From contig JASNJN010000108.1 in assembly GCA_030180075.1 (NCBI GenBank), forward strand, positions 1 through 32,624: DNA of 32,624 nucleotides. Reading direction: 5' to 3'. Shown here in pieces: positions 1 to 10,745 of the stretch (positions within the stretch are counted from its first letter, which is position 1; each line of letters begins with the position of its first letter). The stretch is from Mikrocytos mackini (Eukaryota > Endomyxa > Ascetosporea > Mikrocytida > Mikrocytiidae). The translations under genes were made by a program, and so were the position numbers. The notes below the pieces were generated by a model. The model was not told the origin of the DNA. It worked only from the letters and a program-made list of their open reading frames with translations, and made no database searches.

Positions 1-1217
1 CAACATGATGAAATCACTAGGTAATCTAGTACCTTTTCATCATCAAATTTGTTTTTTACATACTTTAAATCTTGTTACTAAAAAATTCCTTGGGGCCACA
101 CTGGAAAGCCAACGGATTAATACTTCTACAATTCCTTATTACAACAATAATACAAAAGAAGACACAACAAATGAAGGTATAACTGAAGAAAAGCAACTCT
201 AGTTCGGCTATGGAAGATTTGTCCGATAGTGAAGAAGAATCTGAAGAAACCCCAAACACAGAGGGTATATATTTATCAGATGTCCTATCCAAAGTAAGAT
301 TATTAATAAAAACTTTGCGATCTAAATCGGTATATGTACAAGCTATAGGCTGGAATAACCTGAAATTATCAACTGACATACGGTGGAATTCAACATATCC
401 GATGTTGAAATCATTTCTGAGCAATTATTCGGTCATTCAAGAGTTGCTAATGACAACGGATATATCTTTTTATTTAACCAGAGAAGAAATGACCTTGTTA
501 AATAAAACGGTACATTTGTTAGAAATAACCAATGCGGTTTTATCTCGAATAGTAAACGAGAATCCCGTCTTTTAGACGTTTATGTTTCCATTGATTATAT
601 AAATGAAAAATTAGATGAAACAAATGACGATTTTTACTCGGACTTTAAACAATGCTAGAGCTTCAACTAGAAAAAAGAATGAATAAGGATTTAAAGAAAC
701 AACTTGATTTTTCAGGAGTAGATCTAGGGACTTTGACATTCTTCTTTTCTACAACTTACTATTAAAACATGTAAAGTTTTCTGAAAATAACGAAGAAAAT
801 ATAACAGGAGAAGATACAATGGAAACCGACAACGTTAGGTCGGGCAATTATTCAGAATCAAATGAACAAACAGAGGTAAACTTTGCTGTAGACTTGCAAG
901 AAAGAATTTCGCAGTCAAAAAATAATGCAAATACCCCCCAAACAAGAAACATTAGGTCTACATTGACCCGTGATCAGCTTTGGGAGCATTCTAATAATGA
1001 GATCAACAATTTTATTGGAACAAACAGGAAGGGAACTCTGCTTAATAAACTTGAATCTTGGTATAATTCAATAAAACCTAACAATGTTGAAGTCGAAAGG
1101 AGTTTTTCCATAGCCGGAACAGTCTTGACGAAACAGAGAAATAGACTTTCGGTAAAAAAATTGAATCAAATTATGTTCCTAAAGTTTATTTACCAGGATA
1201 AAAGGAGAAATAAATAA
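1..1217 (+). pseudogene. decayed hAT-family transposase, 5' end outside window
   Basis: Three open pieces in two frames look like one hAT transposase. The first (5-202) has the Cys-x2-His-x2-Asn-Leu core (CFLHTLNL) typical of the hAT catalytic region. The second (210-575) starts acidic and contains a DIRWNSTYPML stretch, the usual 'RWNS' block. The third (819-1217) carries the C-terminal hAT dimerisation domain, with NVEVERSFSIAGTVLTKQRNRL as its conserved segment, shown here only to identify it. Stops and frame changes near 200, 575 and 580-800 separate the pieces, so no intact enzyme is made. The N-terminal BED finger and first catalytic residue would lie upstream of base 1. No terminal repeat is visible after 1217. 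The family call is secure; the exact subfamily is not. Confidence 0.85.
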
Positions 1218-2378
1218 TTGAATGGGTATTACTAATAAAAAATCATTTTTAATTATTATACTATAACATTTAAAACATTTTATTCTTTTAATTCATTTTA
1301 TTAGTGTTATTTATTTTTATAAATTATTTATATTATTCAATATTACTAACTCTTTATTTCTTCATTTGTATTCATCTTATGTAGAACTCGTTATATGAAT
1401 CAAATACCTGTGTAAATTCCATTATTTTTAACCTGTTAAATTAGGTTTCGATTTAATAGTCCTTCAGTTTTTTGTGTTAAGTTTTCCATATTATATTTAA
1501 TTCGTTCGATCTATTAAGTATATAATAACCATATCACTTTAAATCGTTACCCGTTTTAACGCCTTTAACACGTCCATTTGAAACATTGGAAAGTAATCTA
1601 TCCTTAAGTTCATTACTATTTATATTAAGTGTGTAATGTATGTATCATATTATATCAATCCAGATAGTATTAAATCAGGACAATACTTCTAACCGATAAA
1701 AATCTTGTTGTTTGTTATTATCTCTGTTGATTTGTAACCAATCACATTGTATAAACAGGTATACCTCTAAATTTACCGCGTTTTACAGGTTTTATTTTAC
1801 CGCCAATATACCCTTAGTATTCTATGGAGTTTGTCTTTTATACAATACTCTTCATATTCACTATTCAATGTTTGTAGCTTTGTAAAATGCATAAAACCAC
1901 ATTGTTTTCACATGGTTAAACTTGTTTATAGTAGAAGATTTTGTGTCTACAATCAGATTGGATCATTATCGATTGAACTACAAACCATTTAGTTGAACGG
2001 TTTGTATATGGTGTTGATTGTGTCTTTAATGCTCGGTTCTAGTTTTGAAAATGCAGTGTGTTCTTGGTAAGAAGTTACAATCACACATAGCATCATATTT
2101 GTCTTCTTTACATTTGTGAAACCCTACGAAAGTGTGTCCGTTATCTGTGTGCTTATCTACAGCACTCCTATTCTTGTCAAAAGTTTAATCTTTAATAAAA
2201 CGTTTTGAAAACCCCAATGATGTTATATCATTACTCACGCATGTTGTCATGGTATCTTTCAAGTTTCCCTTTATAGCGTGAAAAGTCCATCATTATTTAG
2301 CCGATTGAAAATCTTACAAATATTTGCAACATAAATATTTTTAAAAAATAAAATTTCAAAGAAAACTTAGGATCGAAA
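1218..2378. other. AT-rich spacer, no gene seen
   Basis: About 1.16 kb between the hAT remnant and the gag remnant. I see no long reading frame, tRNA-like fold, clear terminal inverted repeat or tandem array. It may include the unrecognised 5' end (LTR or leader) of the gag element that begins at 2379, but no copy of the region recurs elsewhere in the window. Confidence 0.5.
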
Positions 2379-4660
2379 ATGACGAAAACAGAGACCGTCG
2401 AGAAGCTTAAAGACATGTGCAGAACCCTGGGAAGGAGGGATAAGTACAGACTCCTTGTAAAATACACCGCCAGAGGTAGTATGACTCCCGTCGCGGAAAC
2501 CGACGCGGAAGTAGTGAATGTGGTGTTGTCATTAGCAAGAAAGTTTGCAAAGAAAACAGTTCCCCAGATAATGGCGGAAATAGGACCTACAGCACAACTA
2601 GAAAAGCTGGCTATTCCTAACAAAGATTGTTGGGTAATAAGGTTGATCTGGAAAGAAATCCAAGATCTTTGGAAAAGCCACGAGGAGCGTGATGAAATTG
2701 CCTATCAGAGGTGGTTGCAAGAACACCCTGAAGAGATACAGAAAGCCCTTCAGAAAGCGGCAGCTCGTCGAGAAAGGGAGAAAATGGAGAAAGAAGCTCT
2801 AACTCCAATAACAAGAGCAAAAGTAACAGAACGAACATGATAAACAACAANTAAGTCTCCCAATAACCAGTAGGGTACATGAGGAGCAAGATACAAAAGA
2901 CGCCGAAAAACAAAGTCTCCCAACAACTATCGTATTACAAGAGGAGCACGATAAAAAGGTTTGAAAAAAGAAAGTCTCCCAATAACCAACACGGTTCAAG
3001 AGGAGCAAAATAAAAAAGGTTTAAAAAAATTAAGTCTCCCAAAAATCAAAACGGATCAAGAGGAGCAAGAAATACAAAAAGAAACAAAGATATTGGTCAC
3101 ACCAACTTCTAAAGCCGGTAAAAACAAACCGCTTCATGTCTGTAGAGACACTAAAAAAGAAAGACTCCCAGAAACTATAGTAGTATCTGAGGAGCAGGAA
3201 ATAAGAGATAAAAAGAAAACCATAGGCACAGAAACTTAAAAGGCCATGGAATACGAAAGATCGCCCGTTAATAAAGGCATTAAAAAAGAAAGACTCCCAG
3301 AAACTATAGTAGTATCTGAGGAGCAAGAAAAAACAAAGAGTTTCGAAGGGAAAAGAATAAAACAAGCTACAGAAGATAGCATTAACCCTGTAATCATCGG
3401 CGGTAAACCAGAAAAAGAAAATATAGAAAAGGAAATAACAGGTTTGATATTCAAACAGCCTGACAGTTTTTTACCGGAGGTCGGAGAACCCCGGGTTGAT
3501 TGGCGAAATTGGTTTGAAGATTTCCGAGTATTTATGACCGCGAATAATTATGATGGTTTTCCTCAGGATAGAACAGTAGCTATTTTGAAGCTTTGTCTAG
3601 GAACTGAAGGAAATAAACTAGTAAGAAGTTTCGCGGGTCCATTATTATCTATTGAAGATATAAATAGGGCAATGGACAATCACTATTACAAAAAAGAAAC
3701 CGTAACCATTAAAAGGTGCGAGTTTATAAACAGGATTCAAAGAAATGGAGAATCCGTAGAAAACTTTATCAAAGCGTTACAAGAGATTGCCGTAAAGTGT
3801 AACCTTAAAGAACAGGAGGATCACTGGATTAAGGACGTTCTTATAAACGGTCTTCGGGATCAGTCAATGCGACATTCGTTACTGTTTAAAAATTTGAAGA
3901 CCCTTGAAGAGGTCTTGGCATTCATTGAAGAACAGGAAACGAGCATAAAAGAATACTCCAGGCCATTTGGATATAATTCCAGACCAGCGCCAGAATATTA
4001 CGAGTCCGTGAGGCCAAATACAAACATTAACAGTTACCCACCTCAAGGAGTGAAAAGACAATATACAAGTCAACCACCTTGCCCTCGTTGTGGTGGATTC
4101 CATGGTTACAACAGAAGAAATTGTCCAGCAGAAGGCAAACGTTGTGACTATTGCCTTGGTAGGCATCATTATGCGAGGTACTGCCAAAAGAAACAAAAAG
4201 ATGAGGAGCATAAAAATCCCCCTAGTAACAGGAAGGTAACTGTCATAAATGGCAAACAAATTGGAAATAGGAGAACGATATTGATTAATGGGATGACAGT
4301 GTCCATGATAACAGACATCGGTGCAGACTGTAGTCTTTTGACAGCAAGACCGTTTATATATTAGAGAGTTGGGAAAATATAACTCCAACAAACTTAAAAT
4401 TGAAAGCATATAACAATATAGATATCAAAGTAGTCGGAGAACTTTAATGCTTGGTTATTTTGGGAAATACAGAAAGGGAAATTAAATTTGAAATAGTAGA
4501 AGAAGGAGATAATATATTGGGATACGAAGTCAGCACAAATTTGAATGTTGTTAGATTGGGTATTGAATTGCCAATAAAAAAATAAAAGGAAATAAAATAG
4601 ATCCGGTTATGTTTCAAGAGAAACTGGAAGTTAAAAGATCTATTAAACGGAATCAAAAAA
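2379..4660 (+). pseudogene. decayed Ty3/gypsy gag with aspartic-protease remnant
   Basis: Gag would assemble the retrotransposon particle. Pieces 2379-2840, 2961-3239 and 3246-4364 lie in one frame, separated by stops. The third has the gag core (WRNWFEDF and KLCLGTEGNKL, matching WETWYAAF and EHCLGNEGRRL of the minus-strand gag at 18.2-19.4 kb), then a double zinc knuckle (CX2CX3HX6C followed by CX2CX4HX4C), then a protease active-site stretch reading ITDIGAD where D-S/T-G-A is expected. The ORF stops at 4364; a different frame carries the rest of the protease (ILGYEVSTNLNVV) to about 4585 with further stops. No reverse transcriptase, integrase or LTR follows, so this is a gag-protease stub. 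A minisatellite has grown inside the N-terminal linker. It is same-clade but clearly diverged from the intact gypsy element in this window. Confidence 0.85.
2852..3330 (+). repeat. about 60-bp tandem repeats inside gag linker
   Basis: The box AAGTCTCCCA or AAGACTCCCA recurs at about 2852, 2912, 2971, 3031, 3161 and 3289. The first four copies are spaced 59-60 bp apart; the last two are about 130 bp apart. Each copy ends in a GAGGAGCA box. In frame the unit encodes a charged peptide of pattern K-x-x-x-LP-x-T-x-x-x-x-EEQ (for example ERLPETIVVSEEQE, twice). An ambiguous base (N) sits at 2851, at the array start. Confidence 0.85.
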
Positions 4661-5074
4661 GAGCTGTTTAATTAATTATAAAGATGGTATAGTGATGATG
4701 ATTATTATTTCTTTTAGTCTAATTATGGATTTTATTATTATTTTATTAACTCAGTTTAAAATATTTTGTATTTATTATAGCGGTTTAAATCGACTTTTTT
4801 AAATGTTGGTGAGAAATGAAATGAATAGTAAATTCCCATAATAAAGAACAGAGGCAACACCAAATATTTAAACAATATAAATCTAATTATTTTATGTGGA
4901 TATCTTAAATTCCTATATAAATGTTTTGTAACATAAATTGAGACGCATACAAATTTTTTTTTATGAATTCAAACGTTTCTGAAAATATGCAAATACCCGC
5001 TCGAAAACCGGATATTGACTTTTTTAAAACTCGAAAACCGGATATTTTCAATACCCGGTTTTTAGGAAACCCTA
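4661..5074. mobile_element. AT-rich spacer ending in a hAT-like MITE terminus
   Basis: The minus-strand LINE reading frame stops matching reverse transcriptase at about 5075. There the minus strand reads TAGGGTTTCCTAAAAACCGG, a hAT-type terminus, followed by two copies of a CGAAAACCGGATATT motif (plus strand, about 5020-5055). The adjacent 8 bp (5075-5082, ATTCCTCT) would be the target duplication, but I could not find a second copy or the other terminus to the left, so the element is probably incomplete. The rest of 4661-4960 is featureless AT-rich DNA. Confidence 0.45.
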
Positions 5075-7359
5075 ATTCCTCTAGACTTCCAGATTGAACC
5101 TCGGAGCATAAGCCACTTTTAGAACCATTGATTTTCAACCCAATCAGGGCTCCAAGGCTCTTGGTTTGTGCTACTTTTTCCTCGAGGCTATCAAGGGACG
5201 GAGCAAACAGTTTGATATCATCCATGTAGCAGATCTTGTTTGTTTGAAAGAGTTTAACGGATAGGGAGTTATTCCGACTCACGTTCATGGCTTTCAATAC
5301 AGTCAGTGCTACACAGAAGAGAGTCGGTGACATCTTGTCGCCTTGGAAGATTCCCCTCTCTATATCAATTTGGTCCTCGCCGTTTCCAGCGTTGACAATC
5401 ACTGTGTGCCACCTGGACATCAAAACGCTTAGGGTTCTTGTTATATTCAACAATTCAGGATTGCCATTATTTCCCGCCATGGAGCAAATGATTTGCATCA
5501 AGCCATCGTGGCTAACGCTATCATAGGCTTTCTGGAAGTCTATAAATGCTGTATGAATGTTCTTGTTGAGTACCTTCCTACACGTTTGGATGGTGGTCTC
5601 TGAGATCATATGAGCGTCTAAGCAACCTCGTTTCGATCTCCTGTTAGCTCTCTGGTCATTATCCCAATTTCCGGTGCGAAGCATCGCTTTGATGATTCTG
5701 GATTCAATGCAGGATGTGAAGAGTTTGTAGAAGGTGTTGAGCATAGTGATGGGTCTAAAGTTTTTAGGGTCAGTGTCGTCTCCCTCATTCTTTTTGAAGA
5801 GACGGGTCCTTCCTTTAGTAAACCACCTGGGGGGTGTAAGTCTTCCATACCAGATCTCGTTGTATTGTCTGCCCAGGATAGGAATGATCAACTTGCGGTA
5901 TCGTTTTACAATGTCTGCATTAGTGTGTTCGATTTCCCGACTTTTTTGGACTTCCACGGGATTATCCCGGGAGCAAAAAATTTTTTTTATGAAATATCCA
6001 TTACAAAATACCTGCAAATACCCTTTTCCTGTTATTTAATCGATATCGAATAAAATAAAGTTCGAATTCATGAAAATAATGTATTGGTGTTCAAAATAAT
6101 GAGCTCCCAATTTTCGGAAATTTCCCGCCATCCCGTCCCGCGAACACACTAGTCTGCATAGACCATGTCCGGTCCTGGGGCTTTCCATGGGTTCGTATGT
6201 AACAACGCCCTGTCAATATCTTCAGCCGAGATCTTGGTATTTGTGGAGATTTTGCCCCAGTAGTTGAAGCCACAGTCATCGATTGCTCTCTGTAAATCAT
6301 ATTCTTTTCTGTCAGTAGAAGGAAGTCGGGCCCACTGTGAGCGCCAGAATTCTATGTGGCGCTCGGGGGCCTTTACGCTTTTAGTAAGTGGAGAAGTAGT
6401 CTTTGCTTTTCTGTATCGTGAGAATCTTTCTGCTTCAGTGTTCTCCACGACTACGGCTTTTTTGAATCCTTTGTAATTGGTTTGAACTCTAAGCCTGTGT
6501 AGCTTATCTTTGAGCAACTCTACCCTTAGGGCGGCCTGCTTGCTGTTTTGACTTTGTATTGGATCTTAACTGCTTTCGCCTTTTCCTGAGACATTTTCAT
6601 GTCCCTCAGCGAGGTCAGCTTATTGATGGCCTTTTTTATACCGTCCAGCTTGCTGGGCCTACCCTTTAGGTTAGATTCCCTTATGTCTTCGCCATGGTTG
6701 TAAGCCACGTAACATAGGGCACTAAGGTGGGTTAGGTCCATGGTTTCCCTTCTATCTATAAGGATTTTGGTTAGTTCCTTGTCGATATGTTTGGGAATCC
6801 CTATTCTGGGTCGGATCATCGGTCGCACTTTGTGGCCGTTGGATTCCTCCAGCCTGACGAGCTCGATGGTTTTGTCCCAGAGACCAGGTTCAGGTGCATT
6901 GTTATCAGGTCTGGTTTGACTAGAGTGCCCTTTGTTTGTTCCCCGTCCCTTTATAACTGCAGGTGCTGTTGTATTTGTTGGGTTATCGGGTGTCCTACGT
7001 GAGTTTGTTTGCTGGGCAACATTGTTGCCCGGTGTGTTATTACCGACAAAATGTGGTGTGGTGGTGACAGGACCAGGTCTGGGTCTTGGCTTTTTGGTTG
7101 CGTCCTGATTGGGCACATTCTCGCTTTCCCCTGTACCTATTGGGATTTGATTTTGGGTTCTGTCTTGGTCTTTGTGTGTATTAAACCTGTGGTTTTCATC
7201 TATTTGTCCATATCTTGGGCATTCAGACACCTGGTCGTTACACTTTGTGGTACCACCGGCTGGTTCCACTAGACCTTCCTCTTCACAATAATCAGAACTA
7301 TAATCGTTGCTATGGTTAATGACATCGTAGTTATTTATTTCGAGCCCGTTGATCATCAC
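5075..7359 (-). pseudogene. LINE ORF2, R2/R4-superclade reverse transcriptase, broken
   Basis: Reads right to left. 7359-6526 is the N-terminal domain (Asn/Pro/Thr-rich, then helical). 6517-6160 carries the pre-RT region ending in NPWKAPGPDM. 5912-5083 carries the RT palm: fingers (KNFRPITMLNTFYKL), motif A (AFIDFQKAYDSVSH), motif B (GIFQGDKMSPTLF) and motif C with the YMDD catalytic pair. The style matches RLE-type LINEs (R2, R4/Dong, NeSL groups). Damage: a one-base frame change near 6540, a 231-bp MITE at 5921-6151, and truncation at about 5075 by a hAT-like terminus. The thumb, CCHC motif and restriction-like endonuclease are therefore absent here; a separate copy of that tail lies at 22126-23124. 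It would copy its RNA into DNA at a nicked target if whole. Confidence 0.85.
5921..6151. mobile_element. hAT-type MITE inserted in LINE reverse transcriptase
   Basis: 231 bp with perfect 11-bp terminal inverted repeats (TAGTGTGTTCG and CGAACACACTA), flanked by identical 8-bp target duplications GTCTGCAT at 5913-5920 and 6152-6159. The 8-bp duplication and T-A-G start are hAT hallmarks. It carries no gene. It splits the LINE ORF2; element plus one duplication is 239 bp, which accounts exactly for the frame difference between the ORF pieces on each side, so the LINE was open here before this insertion. Confidence 0.93.
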
Positions 7360-7397
7360 AAACTCTAGGTCCTTTGGGTCTATGTGGCTTGCTATTT

Positions 7398-9482
7398 CTA
7401 TTCCTCGTCTTTCTTGAATAGATGGACCAAAATTTCGACCGCTTTCGTCAGAGTTTTGAGGGCTGTTCGTTGTGCTCTCGATTCTCCGATGATTCTCGTC
7501 ACTGTCGTTTCCAATTTTTGTATTCGACTCTTTTTGGGTAAATACATTAACTTCTTGGAGATTTTGTCCACGGGAAGGCTGACAATTACGTCATTTAATT
7601 TCTCGAACGCTCCTTTTTCCACCAGTCTTGCTCCTTGTAATGTCTCCTTTATCACTACTATTTTCTTTTGGAAGTTGACATTCTTTAGATCCGGCTTTGC
7701 TGGTTCTTTGGTAACTTTTGGAATCATTTGGATTTCTGGTGCAGTTACCTTTGATTTCTTCAGCGGTGTACTTACTTCCTGCTTTTCCTTTTTCTCTGGG
7801 ATTGGGAATGTAATGTATTTCGCTATGTCTTCTCCCTTTTCATTGTGTTCCGAGACTGTTTTCTTTGTAAAGATCGGGACAAGGTACCATGTGTCTGCTT
7901 TAGACAGTGCATTGACTGTTTTAAAAGCCTTCCTTTTCCACCAGTACAACGATTTTTCATCCTTTGGTTGGGCTAAAGGGTTGTCCTTTTGCTTCCGGAT
8001 GCTCCTGTACCAGTGTTCTATGAAGTTTACTAGTAGCCCTCCGCTTATCTGTCTATAAAGCTTCCTTACTGTTTTGGAATGAAAGAGTCCCAGCATCATC
8101 CGTATTACCAGATGTGGCACTTCTTGTGCCAGGAGATTGGCCATCCATTCTTGTGCCGGCAAGTGTAGGCACTTTATTCTGGATGGGTAGTCAAGCAGCC
8201 CAAGTACCCGGTCTATTGCGGTTGATGGGATCTCTGTGCTTTCCCCTGCTTCTTTCACGAGTTTTCGGACTAAGGTCTTTGCCTCTGACCGTTTTAAGCT
8301 TGCGATTGTAAGCCAGTTTGTAGGGTTTCCCATTATTGCATGGACAATTGTTAGATCCATTGCTCGTGTCTCATCTTTATGGGAATCTTCGAGGAGTTTT
8401 TCTACTTCGTTTTGAGGGTTCCCTGTTTTGTTCTCTTTGGGTTCCTTCTGTGCTAAGTCTGGGGCGTTCGCGATCATATCCCATTTTTGACCGTCGCTCA
8501 AGTGAGCGATGTGTCTTTTGGTTGCGACCTCTTTCGCCTCCAGTCTCTTCATTGCCGCTTCGAATAGATTTTCCTGTTCTGCTGGAGAGATCTCTTTCTC
8601 TCTTGGGAGTTGGGACGAAGTGTCCGTTTCTATTTCTGCCGTTTTCGGGGTATGTGTCTTTTCCTCGTCCCTGCTGGCTGTCCCCTCACTCTTTTCAACA
8701 GAGTCTGTTGGGGTTGGTTCCGTTGGGCCTCGTTCCTGTGGCTCTTCTTCCTTGGGAGTAGTGACTGGTGTTTCAGGTTGATGTGGACCCTCTGGCTTCA
8801 TCTGGGCTGTTAGGGGCTTGCTCTCCTGTGCCTCTGTTGCCGTTTGGGCCACGGGCTTCTTTGTAGTTGTCTTTTTTGGCATCTTCGAAATTTTTGAGAA
8901 ATTAAATTTTAAATTTGAAAAATTTGCAAGATTTTCGACGACGTCACTGGCGTTATCTGGCCTGCTAGTTTTTACGGCTTTGTCAGCACTTTGTGTTTTA
9001 GAAGTGCTCGTGCTCTTCTGCTGGGTTTTGTCGGTCCACTTGGTTATAAGATTTAATTTGGGTTTAAACCTGTTAACACCCTTCTTATTAGCCTTTTTGG
9101 GTTTGGGGCTGGGTACAGGCACAACAAGTCCGTCTCTGTTAGTGACGAACCGTTTGCGTTTAAATTTGTTACACGGTTGGATTTGTGCGTTTATTCCGGG
9201 CGACCCTTCGCTTTGGCGGCTGTTGGCCGCGGCTTTATCCGCCCTTTCGGGTACCCTGTCAGCATTGCTCCTTTGGATTGGCACTTCGGGCTTCCCAGTC
9301 GTAGCCTTGACCATTTCCATAGGTGCTGCCTCAACCCCTCCCCTTGCAGCCGCCGTTTTAGGCTTATTCGGGAGAGAAGGCATTGACGCAGAGCTTGGTA
9401 CGTCTTTATGCCCCTTTTCCCTGTCCTGCAAGGTCTCACCTTGTTTGTTGGAGGGTATGAGATTTTTTAAAAAATTTAACAT
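7398..9482 (-). CDS. LINE ORF1 protein (694 aa)
   Basis: A single uninterrupted frame directly upstream of the LINE reverse-transcriptase frames on the same strand. Residues 1-300 are low-complexity, rich in Lys, Pro, Thr and Glu, with a basic patch near 105-150 (FKRKRF). Residues from about 300 are predicted helical and charged, with a hydrophobic stretch around 430-520. I see no CCHC knuckle, RRM or protease motif, so a nucleic-acid-binding role is inferred only from its position and basic character. The frame ends at 7398, about 39 bp before the first ATG of ORF2; the ORF2 frame is open upstream across the ORF1 stop, so the two overlap. Intact although ORF2 is broken. ATG 9482 follows an A-rich run and a hAT MITE fragment. 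Family assignment rests on context. Confidence 0.6.
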   Translation of the reverse strand: MLNFLKNLIPSNKQGETLQDREKGHKDVPSSASMPSLPNKPKTAAARGGVEAAPMEMVKATTGKPEVPIQRSNADRVPERADKAAANSRQSEGSPGINAQIQPCNKFKRKRFVTNRDGLVVPVPSPKPKKANKKGVNRFKPKLNLITKWTDKTQQKSTSTSKTQSADKAVKTSRPDNASDVVENLANFSNLKFNFSKISKMPKKTTTKKPVAQTATEAQESKPLTAQMKPEGPHQPETPVTTPKEEEPQERGPTEPTPTDSVEKSEGTASRDEEKTHTPKTAEIETDTSSQLPREKEISPAEQENLFEAAMKRLEAKEVATKRHIAHLSDGQKWDMIANAPDLAQKEPKENKTGNPQNEVEKLLEDSHKDETRAMDLTIVHAIMGNPTNWLTIASLKRSEAKTLVRKLVKEAGESTEIPSTAIDRVLGLLDYPSRIKCLHLPAQEWMANLLAQEVPHLVIRMMLGLFHSKTVRKLYRQISGGLLVNFIEHWYRSIRKQKDNPLAQPKDEKSLYWWKRKAFKTVNALSKADTWYLVPIFTKKTVSEHNEKGEDIAKYITFPIPEKKEKQEVSTPLKKSKVTAPEIQMIPKVTKEPAKPDLKNVNFQKKIVVIKETLQGARLVEKGAFEKLNDVIVSLPVDKISKKLMYLPKKSRIQKLETTVTRIIGESRAQRTALKTLTKAVEILVHLFKKDEE

Positions 9483-9483
9483 T

Positions 9484-9580
9484 TTTTTTTATTGAAAATT
9501 CGAAATTATAATGGGATTTTGTCAAAATCATATATTATCATATATTTGCCGATTTTTCGTCATATATTTTCCGACCCCTA
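9484..9580 (-). mobile_element. hAT MITE fragment (family A)
   Basis: Read on the minus strand from 9580, the sequence starts TAGGGGTCGGAAAATATATG and follows the first ~90 bp of the MITEs at 19580 and 28365 with scattered mismatches. The other half is missing: the LINE ORF1 begins directly at its inner end, so either the LINE joined into it or a deletion removed the rest. Confidence 0.7.
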
Positions 9581-9695
9581 CTAATAACCAATAAACATTT
9601 AACATAGGTTTATAAAAATATTTAATGCTTAATGATAAAATGCAATCAAAATTGGTAATCTAATTGAGCAGTATATTTAAATAAGAAATGTGTGG

Positions 9696-10274
9696 TTAAT
9701 TAATATTTTTAATATATTTATCTATTTCTTCAAATTCCCCGTCTCTTAATCGATCTAAAAGTATTCTCATGAAATCCCCACCTCTTCCTTTTCTAATATC
9801 ATCATTATCATAATGGATTGAACTTGGGCTCTTTTCCAATTCAACCATTGTTTCCCAACTAGTTCGTTTCCTCGCATAAGGCCCCGTTGTTGTAATGTTT
9901 TTATCCATTTGTTCTTTATGTACTTCCGACTTCTTCAAACACACTCCTGCTAATTTATTCGACAACCTCCTTAGTTCAGTAGCCAGTTAACCTTTCCAAG
10001 ATTTCCTGTTTGTATTAATCAGCCAATCCTAAAAATGGGATATTGTCATGATGTGACGAAGCAATATCAATTCGTCCAATGTCCGAAAACAGACCCAACC
10101 CTAAGCCCGATGATATTGTGTATTGCTTTCATTGCTCTGGCCCCGTTCCTGTCCTGGGATGAATACTTGCCGTCCTCTTCTGCTTTTTAAACATAATTTG
10201 CTTCTTATCCTTCCCATAACATGACCAATCGTAGTAACCATGGTGTCTGGGTGTGTCTAAATGTGTAAACAACA
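9696..10274 (-). pseudogene. unidentified decayed protein gene
   Basis: Reading leftward from about 10274, one frame is open for roughly 85 codons except for a single TGA at 10129-10131, and stops at TAA 10015-10017. It includes basic (KKQIMFKKQKR) and Gly/Leu-rich (GLGLGLFSDIGRID) segments. After a frame change near 9985 a second frame runs about 95 codons to 9696, basic and acidic by turns (SWETMVELEKSP, LLDRLRDGEFEEIDKY). The pieces follow one another with protein-like composition in otherwise AT-rich, low-complexity DNA, which suggests one gene of about 190 codons with two or three disabling changes, or exons with small introns. I do not recognise the product. It sits between a LINE and a piggyBac element and may be host or transposon derived. 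Confidence 0.4.
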
Positions 10275-10745
10275 CCTGTAGTCTTGTGACTCTCAATTAT
10301 TTTGGTTCCTCAAAAAATAACTTTTTAAAAACATCGAAATCGGCATATCAACACCATCTTCACATGTACTTAATAGGCGTCGGGCAAAATGACGTAAAAC
10401 AACACCAGAATCTCAAATCAAAAAATATAAACTTCTGCAAATTAAAATAATTTTGGCCCAAATAGACATGACCTAATGTTAGTTCTGAATGATTGAACGT
10501 CTTTTATATATCTTTTGTAAATATTGCTTTCAGATATATACGTATAATGAAGTCTATATCGTAATAAAGCTTGAATCAACATAGAGATACCTTTCGCCGT
10601 GTTCGTTGATTAGTTGTCTAAAATTATCATGTAACGTATGTATACCAGATATATGTATCGATTATAAATTTAGTCTGTCGGTTTAGATCGTGGTTGAAGA
10701 GCTATCAGCTGATGTAAGAATTTTTAATTTTTAAAATTTACAATC
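10275..10745. other. spacer upstream of piggyBac transposase, no gene seen
   Basis: AT-rich DNA with no convincing frame. It should contain the left end and promoter of the piggyBac element, but no TTAA followed by a C-run inverted repeat pairs with a copy downstream of 12550. Confidence 0.4.

Noticed and set aside
4905-5074. C-terminal 55 codons of the LINE ORF2 frame
   Set aside because: The translation loses all RT similarity exactly where a hAT-like terminus begins, so it is read-through into inserted DNA.
7384-9495. Long plus-strand frames opposite the LINE ORFs (for example 7384-8058 and 8818-9495)
   Set aside because: They are antisense shadows of ORF1, with hydrophobic Ser/Leu/Phe-rich translations typical of the complement of Lys/Glu-rich coding sequence.
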